Shown: piece by piece, positions 1-8,045 of the stretch
Layout of the letters: the number at the start of each line of letters is the position of its first letter
Numbering within the stretch: the first letter of the stretch is position 1
Assembly: GCA_035632095.1 (NCBI GenBank)
Contig: DASQHM010000013.1
Span: 1 to 30,452 of the forward strand
Source of the DNA: DASQHM01 sp035632095
GTDB taxonomy: Bacteria > Pseudomonadota > Alphaproteobacteria > Ferrovibrionales > Ferrovibrionaceae
Direction of reading: 5' to 3'
DNA: 30,452 nt
Notes under the pieces: model-generated
What the model saw: the letters and a program-made list of their open reading frames with translations, nothing else
What the model was told of the DNA's origin: nothing
Databases searched by the model: none
Program-made: the position numbers and the translations under genes

Positions 1-70
1 GCAGCGTCGCACGTGTCGGCTCCCAAGCCGCGAGCGGCAGAGCCGGCCAGCAGCGATCGCCGTCGGTCAT
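1..70 (-). CDS. DUF5996 family protein, N-terminal fragment (cut by window edge)
   Basis: A reading frame starts with ATG at base 70 on the minus strand and runs off the window. Its visible 23 residues begin MTDGDRCWPALPLAAWEPTR, which matches my memory of the N-terminus of DUF5996 proteins (WPALPL..W..TR.TLH). A strong Shine-Dalgarno, GGAGGAGG, lies just upstream (about 78-85 on the plus strand as cctcctcc). The function of the family is unknown. It lies downstream of the M20 peptidase on the same strand, with about 44 bases between stop and start, so the two may share a transcript. Only the first twentieth or so of the protein is present, so the call rests on a short match plus a good ribosome binding site. 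Confidence 0.6.
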   Translation of the reverse strand, partial: MTDGDRCWPALPLAAWEPTRATL

Positions 71-114
71 CCTGGGCCTCCTCCGTTGCTCTCCGGCCTC
101 CGCCGGCGAGCGGT

Positions 115-1527
115 TTACCCGGCCTGATGATCGGCCAGCACCTGCGCCACCACCGAGGTGACGTGCTTGCCGGTCGGAATGTGCAGGAATTCGTTCGGGC
201 CGTGCGCATTGGAATGCGGTCCGAGCACGCCGGTGACGACGAACTGCGCCTTCGGAAAGCGTTCGCCCAGCATGGCCATGAACGGAATGCTGCCGCCTTC
301 GCCCATGAACGCCGGCGGCGCGCCGAAGGCCGATTGCGACGCACGCGCCAGCGACTTCTCCAGCCAAGGCGCCAGCGCCGGCGCGCTCCAGCCCGTGCTG
401 GCGTTCTCGCCGTCGAAGCTCGCGCGCGCGCCGTAGGGCGCATCGCCTTCGAGCAGCTTCTTCACGGTCGAGACCGCCGATGCGGCGTCCAAGGTCGGCG
501 GCAGGCGCAGACTGAGCTTTGCCGCGGTGAACGGCAGCATCACGTTGCCGGCATTCACCGGAGCCGGCAGACCGTCCATTCCGGTGACGGCAAGTTGTGG
601 CCGCCAGGTGCGATTGAGCACCAGTCCCGTCAAGTCCGTGGTCACGGGTGCGACGCCGGGCGCGAACGGGAACTTGTCGTAGACGTCATTGCCGAGCGCC
701 TCGGCCGCGCGCTTGGCTTGCGCCAGCCTCTCCTCCGGCACCTGCACGTAAAGCTCGGGCACGCGGATCGAGCCGGTCGCTTCGTCTTCGAGGCGCGACA
801 GCACTTGCCGCATGATGCGGAAGCTCGACGGCACCACGCCGGATGCATCGCCCGAATGCACGCCTTCTTCCAGCACGCGCACGCTGAGCGTGCCGGAGAG
901 CATGCCGCGAAGCGACGTGGTCACCCAAAGCTGATCGTAATTGCCACAGCCGGAATCGAGACAGATCACCAGCGACGGCTGTCCGATGCGGCCCGACAGA
1001 TGCTCGACGTAATGCGGCAGGTCGTAACTTCCCGATTCCTCGCAAGCCTCGATCAGAACGATGCAATGCGCATGGGGGATTTGCTGCTCGCGTAACGCGG
1101 CGATGGCCGTCAAGGCACCGAACATGGCATAGCCATCGTCGGCGCCGCCGCGCCCGTAAAGCTTGTCGCCCTCGATGCGCGGCTTCCAGGGTCCGAAGCC
1201 TTCGGTCCAGCCGACCATTTCCGGCTGCTTGTCCAAATGGCCGTAGAGAAGCGCGCGATCCGCGCTCGCACCCGGAACATCGATCAGGATCACCGGGGTG
1301 CGCCCGGGCAACCGGACGACGTCCAAGGTTGCGCCCGGAAATGCGGCGATTTTCTTCCGCGCCCAGCGCTCGAACAGCGCGACGGCATCTTCCATGAAGC
1401 CGTGCTTGACCCAATCCGGATCGAAGGCCGGCGACTTGTTCGGAATCTTGATGTACTCGATCAGGGTCGGAACGATCTCGTCGTTCCAGCACCGATCCAC
1501 GAATCTCGTGAGCTTTGCCGTGTCCAT
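115..1527 (-). CDS. M20 family metallopeptidase (dipeptidase/carboxypeptidase type)
   Basis: A 470-residue zinc-dependent hydrolase of the M20/ArgE/DapE/CPG2 clan, predicted to remove terminal residues from peptides or cleave dipeptides in the cytoplasm; no signal peptide is visible. The co-catalytic metal set can be read off: GHLDKQP with H97 and catalytic D99, GGADD with bridging D130, EACEES with general base E163 and ligand E164, CLDSG with D191, and a C-terminal His in SNAHGPNE at about H442. H224 in GVHSG fits the dimerisation-domain histidine. Length is normal for the dipeptidase-like subgroup. The minus-strand ATG at 1527 has a GGACGG ribosome site. It is divergent from the sulfatase gene, and a DUF5996 gene follows on the same strand. 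Substrate specificity cannot be told; peptidase and amidohydrolase roles are both possible. Confidence 0.93.
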   Translation of the reverse strand: MDTAKLTRFVDRCWNDEIVPTLIEYIKIPNKSPAFDPDWVKHGFMEDAVALFERWARKKIAAFPGATLDVVRLPGRTPVILIDVPGASADRALLYGHLDKQPEMVGWTEGFGPWKPRIEGDKLYGRGGADDGYAMFGALTAIAALREQQIPHAHCIVLIEACEESGSYDLPHYVEHLSGRIGQPSLVICLDSGCGNYDQLWVTTSLRGMLSGTLSVRVLEEGVHSGDASGVVPSSFRIMRQVLSRLEDEATGSIRVPELYVQVPEERLAQAKRAAEALGNDVYDKFPFAPGVAPVTTDLTGLVLNRTWRPQLAVTGMDGLPAPVNAGNVMLPFTAAKLSLRLPPTLDAASAVSTVKKLLEGDAPYGARASFDGENASTGWSAPALAPWLEKSLARASQSAFGAPPAFMGEGGSIPFMAMLGERFPKAQFVVTGVLGPHSNAHGPNEFLHIPTGKHVTSVVAQVLADHQAG

Positions 1528-1613
1528 TTGTGCGTCCGTCCGGTTCCGGCATCAGAGTGCGGAATTGCGCGCGTCCATGCAAGCGTGTGCGGCCGTATCG
1601 CGCTGATCGCCAT

Positions 1614-1651
1614 TTGACCGAGTTGACGGACCCCAAGGCGCAGCGCTCAAT
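1614..1651 (+). promoter_or_regulatory. candidate sigma-70-type promoter for sulfatase-FGE pair
   Basis: In the 157-base gap between the divergent peptidase and sulfatase genes, TTGACG at 1623-1628 (five of six matches to TTGACA) is followed after 17 bases by CTCAAT at 1646-1651 (three of six to TATAAT). A second TTGACC lies at 1614-1619. The -10 is weak, so this is a suggestion only. Confidence 0.22.
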
Positions 1652-1684
1652 GTTCGCATCGGCGCTGCCGCGAGGGAGGACAGA

Positions 1685-3955
1685 ATGACGATTGAAGCCA
1701 GTTTCAAGGGTCGGATCGGCCGCACCGCACAGGAATCCGAGCCCCATTGGCCCGAATTGCCTCGGCCGCGCGACGGCGCGCCGAATATCATCACCATCCT
1801 GTTCGACGATACCGGCTTCTCCCACTTCGGCTGCTACGGCTCGACCATAGAAACACCGAACATCGACCGGCTTGCGGCGGGAGGCTTGCGCTACACCAAC
1901 TTCCACACTACGGCCCTTTGCTCTCCGACCCGCGCGGCGCTGCTCACCGGACGCAACCATCATTCGGTGGGAATGCGCGGCTTGAGCAATTGGAATACCG
2001 GCTTCCCGAACTGCACCGGATCGGTTGCTAAGAGCGCGGCCACCATCGCGGAGATGCTGCGGCCGCAAGGCTATTCGACCTTCGCGGTCGGCAAGTGGCA
2101 CCTGACACCCATGGAGGAAACCTCCGCCGCCGGTCCCTTCGATCAATGGCCGCTCGGCCGCGGCTTCGACCGCTACTACGGCTTCGTGCAGGGCGAGACC
2201 GACCAATATGTGCCGGAACTCTATTGCGACAATCATCCGGTGGATCAACCGCGCAGCCCGGAAGAGGGCTATCACCTGACCGAGGACTTGATCGACCGCG
2301 CCGTCGGCTTCGTGCGCGACCAAAAGTCGGCCGTGCCCGAGCGGCCGCTCTTTCTCTACCTCTGCTTCGGCGCCACCCACGCACCGCATCAAGCGCCGCC
2401 CGAGTTCATCAAGAAATACCGCGGCCGCTTCGATGCCGGCTGGGATGCGGTGCGCCAGGACTGGTTCGAGCGGCAAAAGAAGCTCGGCATCATTCCGCCC
2501 GACACGGAGCTCGCGCCGCGCAATCCGGGCGTGAAGCCCTGGGATTCGCTCGGCGCCGAGCAGAAGACATTGGCGCTTCGGCTCCAGGAAGCCTTTGCCG
2601 GTTTCCTCGATCATACGGATCACCATCTCGGGCGCCTGTTTGCGTTCCTGAAGGAAATCGGCGAATTCGACAACTCGCTGATCTTCCTCATGTCCGACAA
2701 CGGCGCATCGCAAGAGGGCGGGCCGATCGGCGTCATCGACAGCATGAAGTACTTCAACGGCGTCGCCGAAAGCCTGGAAGAGAGCATGGCGCGCCTGGAC
2801 GAGATCGGCGGGCCGCTGTCGCACACCAACTATCCCTGGGGTTGGGCGCAGGTCGGCAATTGCCCGGGCAAGCGCTACAAGCAGAACACTCACGGCGGCG
2901 GCGTACGCGATCCGCTGATCGTGCATTGGACCAAGGGCGTGGCCGATCGGGGCGCGATCCGGCATCAATTCCACCACGTCACGGACATCGCGCCGACGGT
3001 GCTCGAGGTGGTGGGCATCCCGGCGCCGGCGGCCGTCAACGGCGTGTCGCAGATGCCGGTGCACGGCACCAGCCTGGCCTATACGTTTCCGTCCGAGGCG
3101 GGCGCCGCGCGCTCGAAGAAGCAAGCGCAGTATTTCGAGATGTTCGGTCATCGCGGAATCTGGTCCGACGGCTGGAAGGCCGTCGCCTATCACGAGGCCG
3201 GAACGCCGTTCGAAAACGACAAGTGGGAGCTCTACCATCTCGACAAGGATTTCTCCGAATGCCACGACCTGGCCGCCGCGCGGCCGGAAAAGCTCAAGGA
3301 GATGGTCGAGCTCTGGTGGGCCGAGGCGGGCAAGAACGGCGTCCTGCCGCTGGACGACCGCCGGGCGGAGCTGTGGCGGCCGACGCCGCGCAGCCGCACG
3401 CCGCGCAACCGCCGGCGCTACGTGATCTATCCGCCGGTCGGCCACATCAACTCCGACGTGGCGCCGGCCATCGGCAACCGCAGTTTCCTGGTCACCGCCG
3501 AAATCGACCGGGCGAAGGCCGACACCGAAGGCTGCATCTTCGCCTATGGGTCGGCCACCAGCGGCCTTGCGCTGTACATCCTCGGCGATCGGCTGGTGTT
3601 CGACTACAACCTGTTCCGCACCCACTACAAGGCAAAATCGGATCGTCCCGTGCCGGCCGGCGGCGTGGACGTGGGCGTCGCCTTCGAGCGGCTGGAGAAA
3701 ACCGGCAGGGCCACGGTATTGATCGGCGGCAAGCCCTGCGGCTCGGTCGAAGTGCCGTTCATCTTTCGCATGATCTCCACCAGTGGCATGGACGTGGCGC
3801 GCGATCCGGGCTCCGCCGTGAGCGACGACTATCGCCCCCCGTTCGCTTTCCAGGGCACGATCAGACGGCTCGTATTCGAAGTGCCCGACCGTGGCGCGCG
3901 GGCGGAGGCGGCGGCGCGGAAGACCCAAGCCGCCGTCGACATGGCGCGGCAGTAG
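1685..3955 (+). CDS. arylsulfatase (type I, Cys-type, formylglycine-dependent)
   Basis: A 756-residue alkaline-phosphatase-superfamily sulfatase that hydrolyses sulfate esters. The active-site signature CSPTR (C79 to R83, then AALLTGR) is the motif whose cysteine is oxidised to formylglycine. Other catalytic and Ca-site residues are visible: D41-D42 in LFDDTG, K137 and H139 in GKWHL, H232 in ATHAPH, D338-N339 in MSDNG, and K399 in RYKQNTHGGG. Their order and spacing resemble the Pseudomonas arylsulfatase. After the catalytic and C-terminal subdomains (to about residue 550) there is an extra region of about 200 residues that looks beta-rich, as in long bacterial AtsA/AtsD-type enzymes. No signal peptide is visible, so it is probably cytoplasmic. 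The start is fixed by GGGAGGA five bases or so before ATG. Its maturase is encoded 11 bases downstream. Substrate unknown. Confidence 0.95.
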   Translation: MTIEASFKGRIGRTAQESEPHWPELPRPRDGAPNIITILFDDTGFSHFGCYGSTIETPNIDRLAAGGLRYTNFHTTALCSPTRAALLTGRNHHSVGMRGLSNWNTGFPNCTGSVAKSAATIAEMLRPQGYSTFAVGKWHLTPMEETSAAGPFDQWPLGRGFDRYYGFVQGETDQYVPELYCDNHPVDQPRSPEEGYHLTEDLIDRAVGFVRDQKSAVPERPLFLYLCFGATHAPHQAPPEFIKKYRGRFDAGWDAVRQDWFERQKKLGIIPPDTELAPRNPGVKPWDSLGAEQKTLALRLQEAFAGFLDHTDHHLGRLFAFLKEIGEFDNSLIFLMSDNGASQEGGPIGVIDSMKYFNGVAESLEESMARLDEIGGPLSHTNYPWGWAQVGNCPGKRYKQNTHGGGVRDPLIVHWTKGVADRGAIRHQFHHVTDIAPTVLEVVGIPAPAAVNGVSQMPVHGTSLAYTFPSEAGAARSKKQAQYFEMFGHRGIWSDGWKAVAYHEAGTPFENDKWELYHLDKDFSECHDLAAARPEKLKEMVELWWAEAGKNGVLPLDDRRAELWRPTPRSRTPRNRRRYVIYPPVGHINSDVAPAIGNRSFLVTAEIDRAKADTEGCIFAYGSATSGLALYILGDRLVFDYNLFRTHYKAKSDRPVPAGGVDVGVAFERLEKTGRATVLIGGKPCGSVEVPFIFRMISTSGMDVARDPGSAVSDDYRPPFAFQGTIRRLVFEVPDRGARAEAAARKTQAAVDMARQ

Positions 3956-3966
3956 CGGATTAACCC

Positions 3967-4857
3967 GTGAGCGGCGAACGCGGCTGCTGCGGACCCGGCG
4001 GTATCGCGCGCCCGGACCAAGCGCGCGCATCTCCGTCCACCGCGCGCGGCGCGGATGCGGCCGCGATGGTCGTGATCCCGGGCGGCACGTTCCGCATGGG
4101 CTGCGACCGCCGGGAGGGACAGCCGAACGACGGTGAAGGTCCGTCGCGTCTGGTCGAGGTCGGCCCGTTCGCGATGGACGCTCACGCCGTCAGCAACGCG
4201 CGCTTTTCCCGTTTCGCCGATGCGACGGGCTATGTCACGCAAGCCGAACGCGCCGGCTGGTCGTTCGTTTTCGCCGGGCTATTGCCGGACGATTTCGCGC
4301 CGACGCGCGGGGCGGCGGCGGCGCCGTGGTGGCGTCAGGTCTTCGGCGCCGATTGGCGGCATCCGGAGGGACCGCACTCGGACGTCACCGGCCGCGATGA
4401 GCTGCCGGTGCTGCACGTCGCATATGACGATGCGCTGGCGTTCTGCGCCTGGGCTGGAAAGCGCCTGCCCAGGGAAGCGGAGTGGGAACGGGCGGCTCGC
4501 GGCGGGCTTGAGGGCAAACGCTTTCCCTGGGGCGACGAGGAGCGGCCGAACGGCGAGCACCGCTGCAACGTGTGGCAGGGCACGTTTCCGGCGGATAACA
4601 CCGTGGCCGATGGGTATTACGGCCCGGCGCCGGTCGATGTGTTTCCGCCGAACGGCTTCGGCCTCTACAACATGGTGGGAAATGCCTGGGAGTGGTGCGC
4701 CGATTGGTTCGCGGAGGATCTTAGAGTCATCCGCGGCGGCAGCTATCTTTGCCACCCGTCGTATTGCTGGCGGTACCGCAACTCGGCGCGCTCGGGCTCG
4801 ACGCCAGACAGCACCACCGGCCACATGGGCTTCCGCTGCGCCGCCGATAGGGCTTAA
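3967..4857 (+). CDS. formylglycine-generating enzyme (sulfatase-modifying factor)
   Basis: A 296-residue copper-dependent oxidase of the SUMF1/FGE family, which converts the sulfatase active-site cysteine to C-alpha-formylglycine. It has the full FGE-sulfatase fold: IPGGTFRMG near residue 37, RLPREAEWERAARGG near 167, and NMVGNAWEWCADW near 235. The catalytic cysteine pair lies in GGSYLCHPSYCWRYR (C262 and C267), followed by ARSGSTPDSTTGHMGFRCAAD. This pair separates true FGE from the many SUMF1-fold proteins of other function. The N-terminus carries a vicinal CC (residues 7-8) in CCGPG, resembling the N-terminal cysteine motif of other FGEs; that supports the GTG start at 3967 although its ribosome site is weak. 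It follows the sulfatase by 11 bases and almost certainly matures it. The stop overlaps the convergent MetE-like gene. Confidence 0.95.
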   Translation: MSGERGCCGPGGIARPDQARASPSTARGADAAAMVVIPGGTFRMGCDRREGQPNDGEGPSRLVEVGPFAMDAHAVSNARFSRFADATGYVTQAERAGWSFVFAGLLPDDFAPTRGAAAAPWWRQVFGADWRHPEGPHSDVTGRDELPVLHVAYDDALAFCAWAGKRLPREAEWERAARGGLEGKRFPWGDEERPNGEHRCNVWQGTFPADNTVADGYYGPAPVDVFPPNGFGLYNMVGNAWEWCADWFAEDLRVIRGGSYLCHPSYCWRYRNSARSGSTPDSTTGHMGFRCAADRA

Positions 4858-5885
4858 GCAATTTCCGCGTTGAGCCTGGCGACGCCGGCGCCGAGCGCGT
4901 GCATCTTGGCCAGCGCAATCGCCTCGGGCAGCGGCACCATGCCGCAGTCGGTGCAGCCGATCAGGCGCTGCGGCGCCACGAATGCCAGCGCGCGCCGCAA
5001 GCGGTCGGCCACCGCCGCCGCGGTTTCCACATTGCGCGTGCCGACATCGATCACGCCGAGCAGGATATCCTTGCCGCGCGCCGCTTCGATGACGCTTACG
5101 TCGACGCCGGACGCGGCGGTTTCGATCGAGATCTGATCGACGCTCGATTTCGCGAGCAGTGGCAATGTGCGGCCGTAATGGCCCCAGTCCCGGTTCTGCG
5201 TTTTCCAATCGAGCACGCGCGGCACGCCGTAGCCGTAGCAAATGTGGACCGCGCGCGTGGCCTTGACGTCTCGCATCGCGCGCTCGAGGGTCGCGATGCC
5301 CCAATCCTTCACCTGGTCGACGTAGATGTTGAAGCAGGGCTCGTCGAACTGCACCACGTCGGCACCGGCATCGACGAGCGCAATGGCCTCGCGATTGAGC
5401 AGCTCGGCAAACATCATGGCAAGGTCGGCGTCCGATCGGCGGCCGGCGACGTCGAGCACGCTGTCCGCCGTCGTCATCGGGCCGGGCAAGGTGACTTTGA
5501 GGATTTGCTTGGTGTGGCCTCGGGCAAATCGCACCGCGTCACCCAGGACCGGGCTCCGCCACGCCACCTCGCCCACGATGCGGGCCACGGCCGTCTCTTT
5601 CTGGTAGCGGCCGCCGCGCGAGGCCTTGGAGCCGAGCGTTTCGGTATCGATGCCGGTAAGCCCTTCGAGCCAGCCCCAAATGTAGTGGCGGCGCCGCTGC
5701 TCGCCGTCGGTGACGATGTGCAAGCCCGCGGCCGCTTGCGCATCGAGCCAATGCACGACCGCCGCATCCTGCGCTGCCGCGAGCGCCGCGCCCGATTCAC
5801 GCCAAGGTGCGAAGAGCCTTTCGGGCTCGGCCATTGCCGCCGGTTTCGGCAAACTGCCGACGATGCTCGCGCGAATGCCACCCAT
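4854..5885 (-). CDS. short MetE-type (cobalamin-independent methionine synthase C-terminal domain) methyltransferase
   Basis: A 343-residue protein matching only the catalytic (C-terminal) barrel of cobalamin-independent methionine synthase; the folate-binding N-terminal half of full MetE (about 750 residues) is absent. Zinc-site residues are visible: H214 and C216 in HICYGYG, E255 in ISIETA and C314 in TDCGM. The N-terminal ASIVGSLPKP and the QFDEPC segment (D181-E182) also fit MetE. It should transfer a methyl group to a thiol, most simply homocysteine, but the donor is unknown; stand-alone core MetEs are reported to use methylcobamide or other non-folate donors. The ATG at 5885 is preferred because the family begins at this motif; an in-frame ATG at 5927 would add 14 unusual residues. 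Epoxyalkane:CoM transferase is a related alternative. It converges on the FGE gene, and the stops share TTAA. Confidence 0.85.
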   Translation of the reverse strand: MGGIRASIVGSLPKPAAMAEPERLFAPWRESGAALAAAQDAAVVHWLDAQAAAGLHIVTDGEQRRRHYIWGWLEGLTGIDTETLGSKASRGGRYQKETAVARIVGEVAWRSPVLGDAVRFARGHTKQILKVTLPGPMTTADSVLDVAGRRSDADLAMMFAELLNREAIALVDAGADVVQFDEPCFNIYVDQVKDWGIATLERAMRDVKATRAVHICYGYGVPRVLDWKTQNRDWGHYGRTLPLLAKSSVDQISIETAASGVDVSVIEAARGKDILLGVIDVGTRNVETAAAVADRLRRALAFVAPQRLIGCTDCGMVPLPEAIALAKMHALGAGVARLNAEIA

Positions 5886-6015
5886 GATCTGCGATCCGTC
5901 ATTTCGGGTGCGGTGCCTAACACACATTTACCAAGATGCGGTCCGGTAGGGAATTGTTCATGCGCCGCGGCGTTAATGGAGCCGAAATGCCTCGCGTGGC
6001 CTTCGCGGGGCGGAA

Positions 6016-6936
6016 ATGAGCCGCGGCGAAACGAAGGAAACGTTCCGCATGGGTCTCGATCCAAGGCTGCAGCAGTTGCTGGCCTATGCCAATCCGTATG
6101 CCGCGTCGCAACCGCTTATGGAGCCGGTCGCTCGGCCGGCCGATTTCGGCGGCCGTGATCCGGCATCGTGTGCCTGGCTGTTCGACCGCGCCGGGCTCCG
6201 GCTAGAGCGCGATGAATTCAAAGCCGCGCTCCTGCGCGACGAGGCGCCGATCCCGGCGACGCAGAACCGCGAGGGCTACAACGGCGACGATCATTTCGCC
6301 TATTGGGTGTCGGGCTATGTTTCGTACCGAAGCGTATTGGACATCGCCGCGCGCTTCGGCGTCGCATCCGGCCGATACCTCGATTTCGGCGGCTCGACGG
6401 GGCGGCTGTTCCGGCATTTTCAATTTCAGTCGCGCGACTGGGAGGTCTGGAGCTGCGATTTCAAGATGAGCTCCGTGCAGTGGAACCTGCGGCATTTCCA
6501 GTCCGCCATCAAAGTCTTCCAGAACATGTACTTCCCGTTCCTGCCCATGGAGGACAATTCGGTCTCGTTGCTGACCGCCATGTCGGTCTTCACCCATATC
6601 GACGAGACCGAAACCACGTGGCTGCTGGAACTGCGCCGTATTTTGGCGCCCGGGAGCATCGCACTCGTCACGGTGCACGACGAACATACGTGGCAGGTCA
6701 TGGGCGAGGAGCTGCGAAACAAGATCGCGACATATCGTCCCGACCTCGCGGGTCTGCCTTCGCTGCCCGAAGGCCGTCACGTGTCCAACTGGCGGAGCGA
6801 CGACCCCTATCGCTGCGACGTCTTTCATTCCAGCGGCTACGTCCGCCGCAATTGGGGCCGGTATTTCGACGTGCTGGACATCGTCCGCGACAGGTTCGGG
6901 CACCAGTCGGCGGTCATCCTGCGCAAGCCAGATTGA
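6016..6936 (+). CDS. class I SAM-dependent methyltransferase
   Basis: A 306-residue predicted cytoplasmic methyltransferase. The SAM-binding motif I is YLDFGGSTGRLFRHF (residues 121-135), followed by an acidic residue at the end of strand 2 in SCDFK (about D148). The motif II/III region is NSVSLLTAMSVFTHI, then LLELRRILAPGSIALVTVHDE, the usual methyltransferase strand order. The first 110 residues form an N-terminal extension that may be a substrate cap. The acceptor is not identifiable: small molecule, sugar or lipid are all possible. The start is uncertain: ATG 6016 has GGGGCGGA next to it, whereas ATG 6049 (residue 12) is preceded by AAGGAA. It is divergent from the MetE-like gene by about 130 bases and convergent with the DUF2189 gene. 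A shared methyl-metabolism role with the MetE-like neighbour is conceivable but unsupported. Confidence 0.88.
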   Translation: MSRGETKETFRMGLDPRLQQLLAYANPYAASQPLMEPVARPADFGGRDPASCAWLFDRAGLRLERDEFKAALLRDEAPIPATQNREGYNGDDHFAYWVSGYVSYRSVLDIAARFGVASGRYLDFGGSTGRLFRHFQFQSRDWEVWSCDFKMSSVQWNLRHFQSAIKVFQNMYFPFLPMEDNSVSLLTAMSVFTHIDETETTWLLELRRILAPGSIALVTVHDEHTWQVMGEELRNKIATYRPDLAGLPSLPEGRHVSNWRSDDPYRCDVFHSSGYVRRNWGRYFDVLDIVRDRFGHQSAVILRKPD

Positions 6937-6944
6937 AAGCGGGT

Positions 6945-6960
6945 CCGCGCGTCAGCGCGG
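6945..6960. terminator. GC hairpin at a convergent junction, candidate terminator
   Basis: CCGCGC (6945-6950), a GTCA loop and GCGCGG (6955-6960) make a perfect six-pair all-GC stem with a four-base loop. It lies between the methyltransferase stop (6936) and across the DUF2189 stop (6952). There is no clear T tract on either side, so intrinsic termination is not certain. Confidence 0.3.
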
Positions 6961-7815
6961 CACGAGCTTGCGATAGAGGTGCCAAGTGGCGTGTCCGAGC
7001 ACCGGGATGACGAAGACCAGGCCGAGGAGCAGGGGTATCGAGCCGAGCACCAGGCCGGCGGCGACGATAACGCCCCAGGCGGCCATCGGCACCAGGTTCG
7101 CCCATGTGGCGCGAACCGACGTCCATACGGCGGTACCGAGATGCACCTCGCGGTCGAGCAGCATCGGGAAAGAGACGGCGCCGATCGAGAGCACCACGAC
7201 GGCGAAAATGAAGCCGGCACCGACGCCGACGACGATCATGGCCCAGCCGGCGCTCGTGGTCAGCGCGTCGTGAATGAAGGCCGTGAGCGAGACCGGCGGT
7301 TCGGGACCGAGCGTCAGGTCGTAGATCACCTGGGCGGCAAACATCCAAGCGGCGAAGAGGGCCACCAGCAGCAGGCCGAGCGCCAGAATGGCGCCGAACG
7401 AAGGCGAGCGCGCCACGCTGAAGGCGTCCTGCCAGCGGGCATCGACGCTCTGTTCGCGGCGCCGGCTCAGTTCATAGAGACCCACCGCCGCCGCCGGTCC
7501 GACCAGGGCAAAGCCCGAGGCCAGGGGGAACAAGAGCGGCAACATATCGTTGCCGACCGCGACGCGCGCCAGCACCAGGCCGACGATGGGATAGATGATG
7601 CAGAGGAAGATCACGTCCGTCCGGCAGGCGCCGAAATCGGCGAAGCCGCGCGCCAGCGCCTCGCGAAGATCGCCGATGCGGATTCTGCGCACCGCAGGCA
7701 TCGGCGCATGCAGGTCCTCCGAAATGCCGCTGACGGCGCGCCAGGTCGATCCGACGGCCACGGCCGTCATCTTGAACTGATCGAATGTCCATTCAATGGG
7801 GTTGCGGATTGTCAC
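6952..7815 (-). CDS. DUF2189 family integral membrane protein
   Basis: A polytopic inner-membrane protein of about 287 residues. After a short cytoplasmic stretch comes RRIRIGDLREALARGFADF, the start of the DUF2189 domain. About six hydrophobic helices follow, such as VIFLCIIYPIVGLVLARV, the LLFPLASGFALVGPAAAVGL segment and a C-terminal GVIVAAGLVLGSIPLLLGL. The family is common in Alphaproteobacteria and its function is unknown. The start is set by a GTG at 7815 with GGGAGGA six bases upstream; longer in-frame starts up to 7893 would add an Arg/Pro-rich leader with no family resemblance. It is convergent with the methyltransferase and divergent from the SMP-30 gene, so it is probably transcribed alone. 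No catalytic motif is visible. Confidence 0.88.
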   Translation of the reverse strand: MTIRNPIEWTFDQFKMTAVAVGSTWRAVSGISEDLHAPMPAVRRIRIGDLREALARGFADFGACRTDVIFLCIIYPIVGLVLARVAVGNDMLPLLFPLASGFALVGPAAAVGLYELSRRREQSVDARWQDAFSVARSPSFGAILALGLLLVALFAAWMFAAQVIYDLTLGPEPPVSLTAFIHDALTTSAGWAMIVVGVGAGFIFAVVVLSIGAVSFPMLLDREVHLGTAVWTSVRATWANLVPMAAWGVIVAAGLVLGSIPLLLGLVFVIPVLGHATWHLYRKLVPR

Positions 7816-7821
7816 GTTCCA

Positions 7822-7828
7822 TCCTCCC
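7822..7828 (-). promoter_or_regulatory. ribosome binding site that fixes the GTG start of the DUF2189 gene
   Basis: On the minus strand GGGAGGA is followed by TGGAAC and then GTG at 7815. Spacing is ideal, and none of the longer in-frame ATG candidates has a comparable site. Confidence 0.7.
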
Positions 7829-8007
7829 GAACCGTTCGTCCGAGGGGGCCGAGACCTCCGTGGCGAGATGCCCGATCCGGTCATGGGCCACAAGAGAGCC
7901 GCGACCTATCGTCGCCGTGAGGATACACCCATTGCCGCGCTATGTCCCGCCGCGAAGGTGACAATCGCAATTGGTTCGGCCGGGTTCCGCAACGCACGGG
8001 GGCCGTC

Positions 8008-8013
8008 TATGAT
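8008..8013 (+). promoter_or_regulatory. candidate -10 element for the SMP-30 gene
   Basis: TATGAT (five of six matches to TATAAT) lies 32 bases before the ATG at 8046, inside the 230-base divergent gap 7816-8045. The matching -35 position (TTCCGC, 7985-7990, 17-base spacer) is poor, so an activator or another sigma factor would be needed. Nothing else is evident in that gap. Confidence 0.2.
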
Positions 8014-8045
8014 TTGCTCCGACGGTTGCAACGCGAGGGCTTGCC

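Noticed and set aside
13..1095. Long plus-strand open frame across the M20 peptidase
   Set aside because: Composition is Arg/His-rich without motifs, and the opposite strand encodes a complete metal-site protein.
686..4030. Very long open frame on the minus strand (over 1100 codons) across the peptidase start and the whole sulfatase gene
   Set aside because: Arg/Ala/Gly-rich translation with no domain, antisense to a gene with an intact catalytic set; a GC-skew artefact of third-position G/C.
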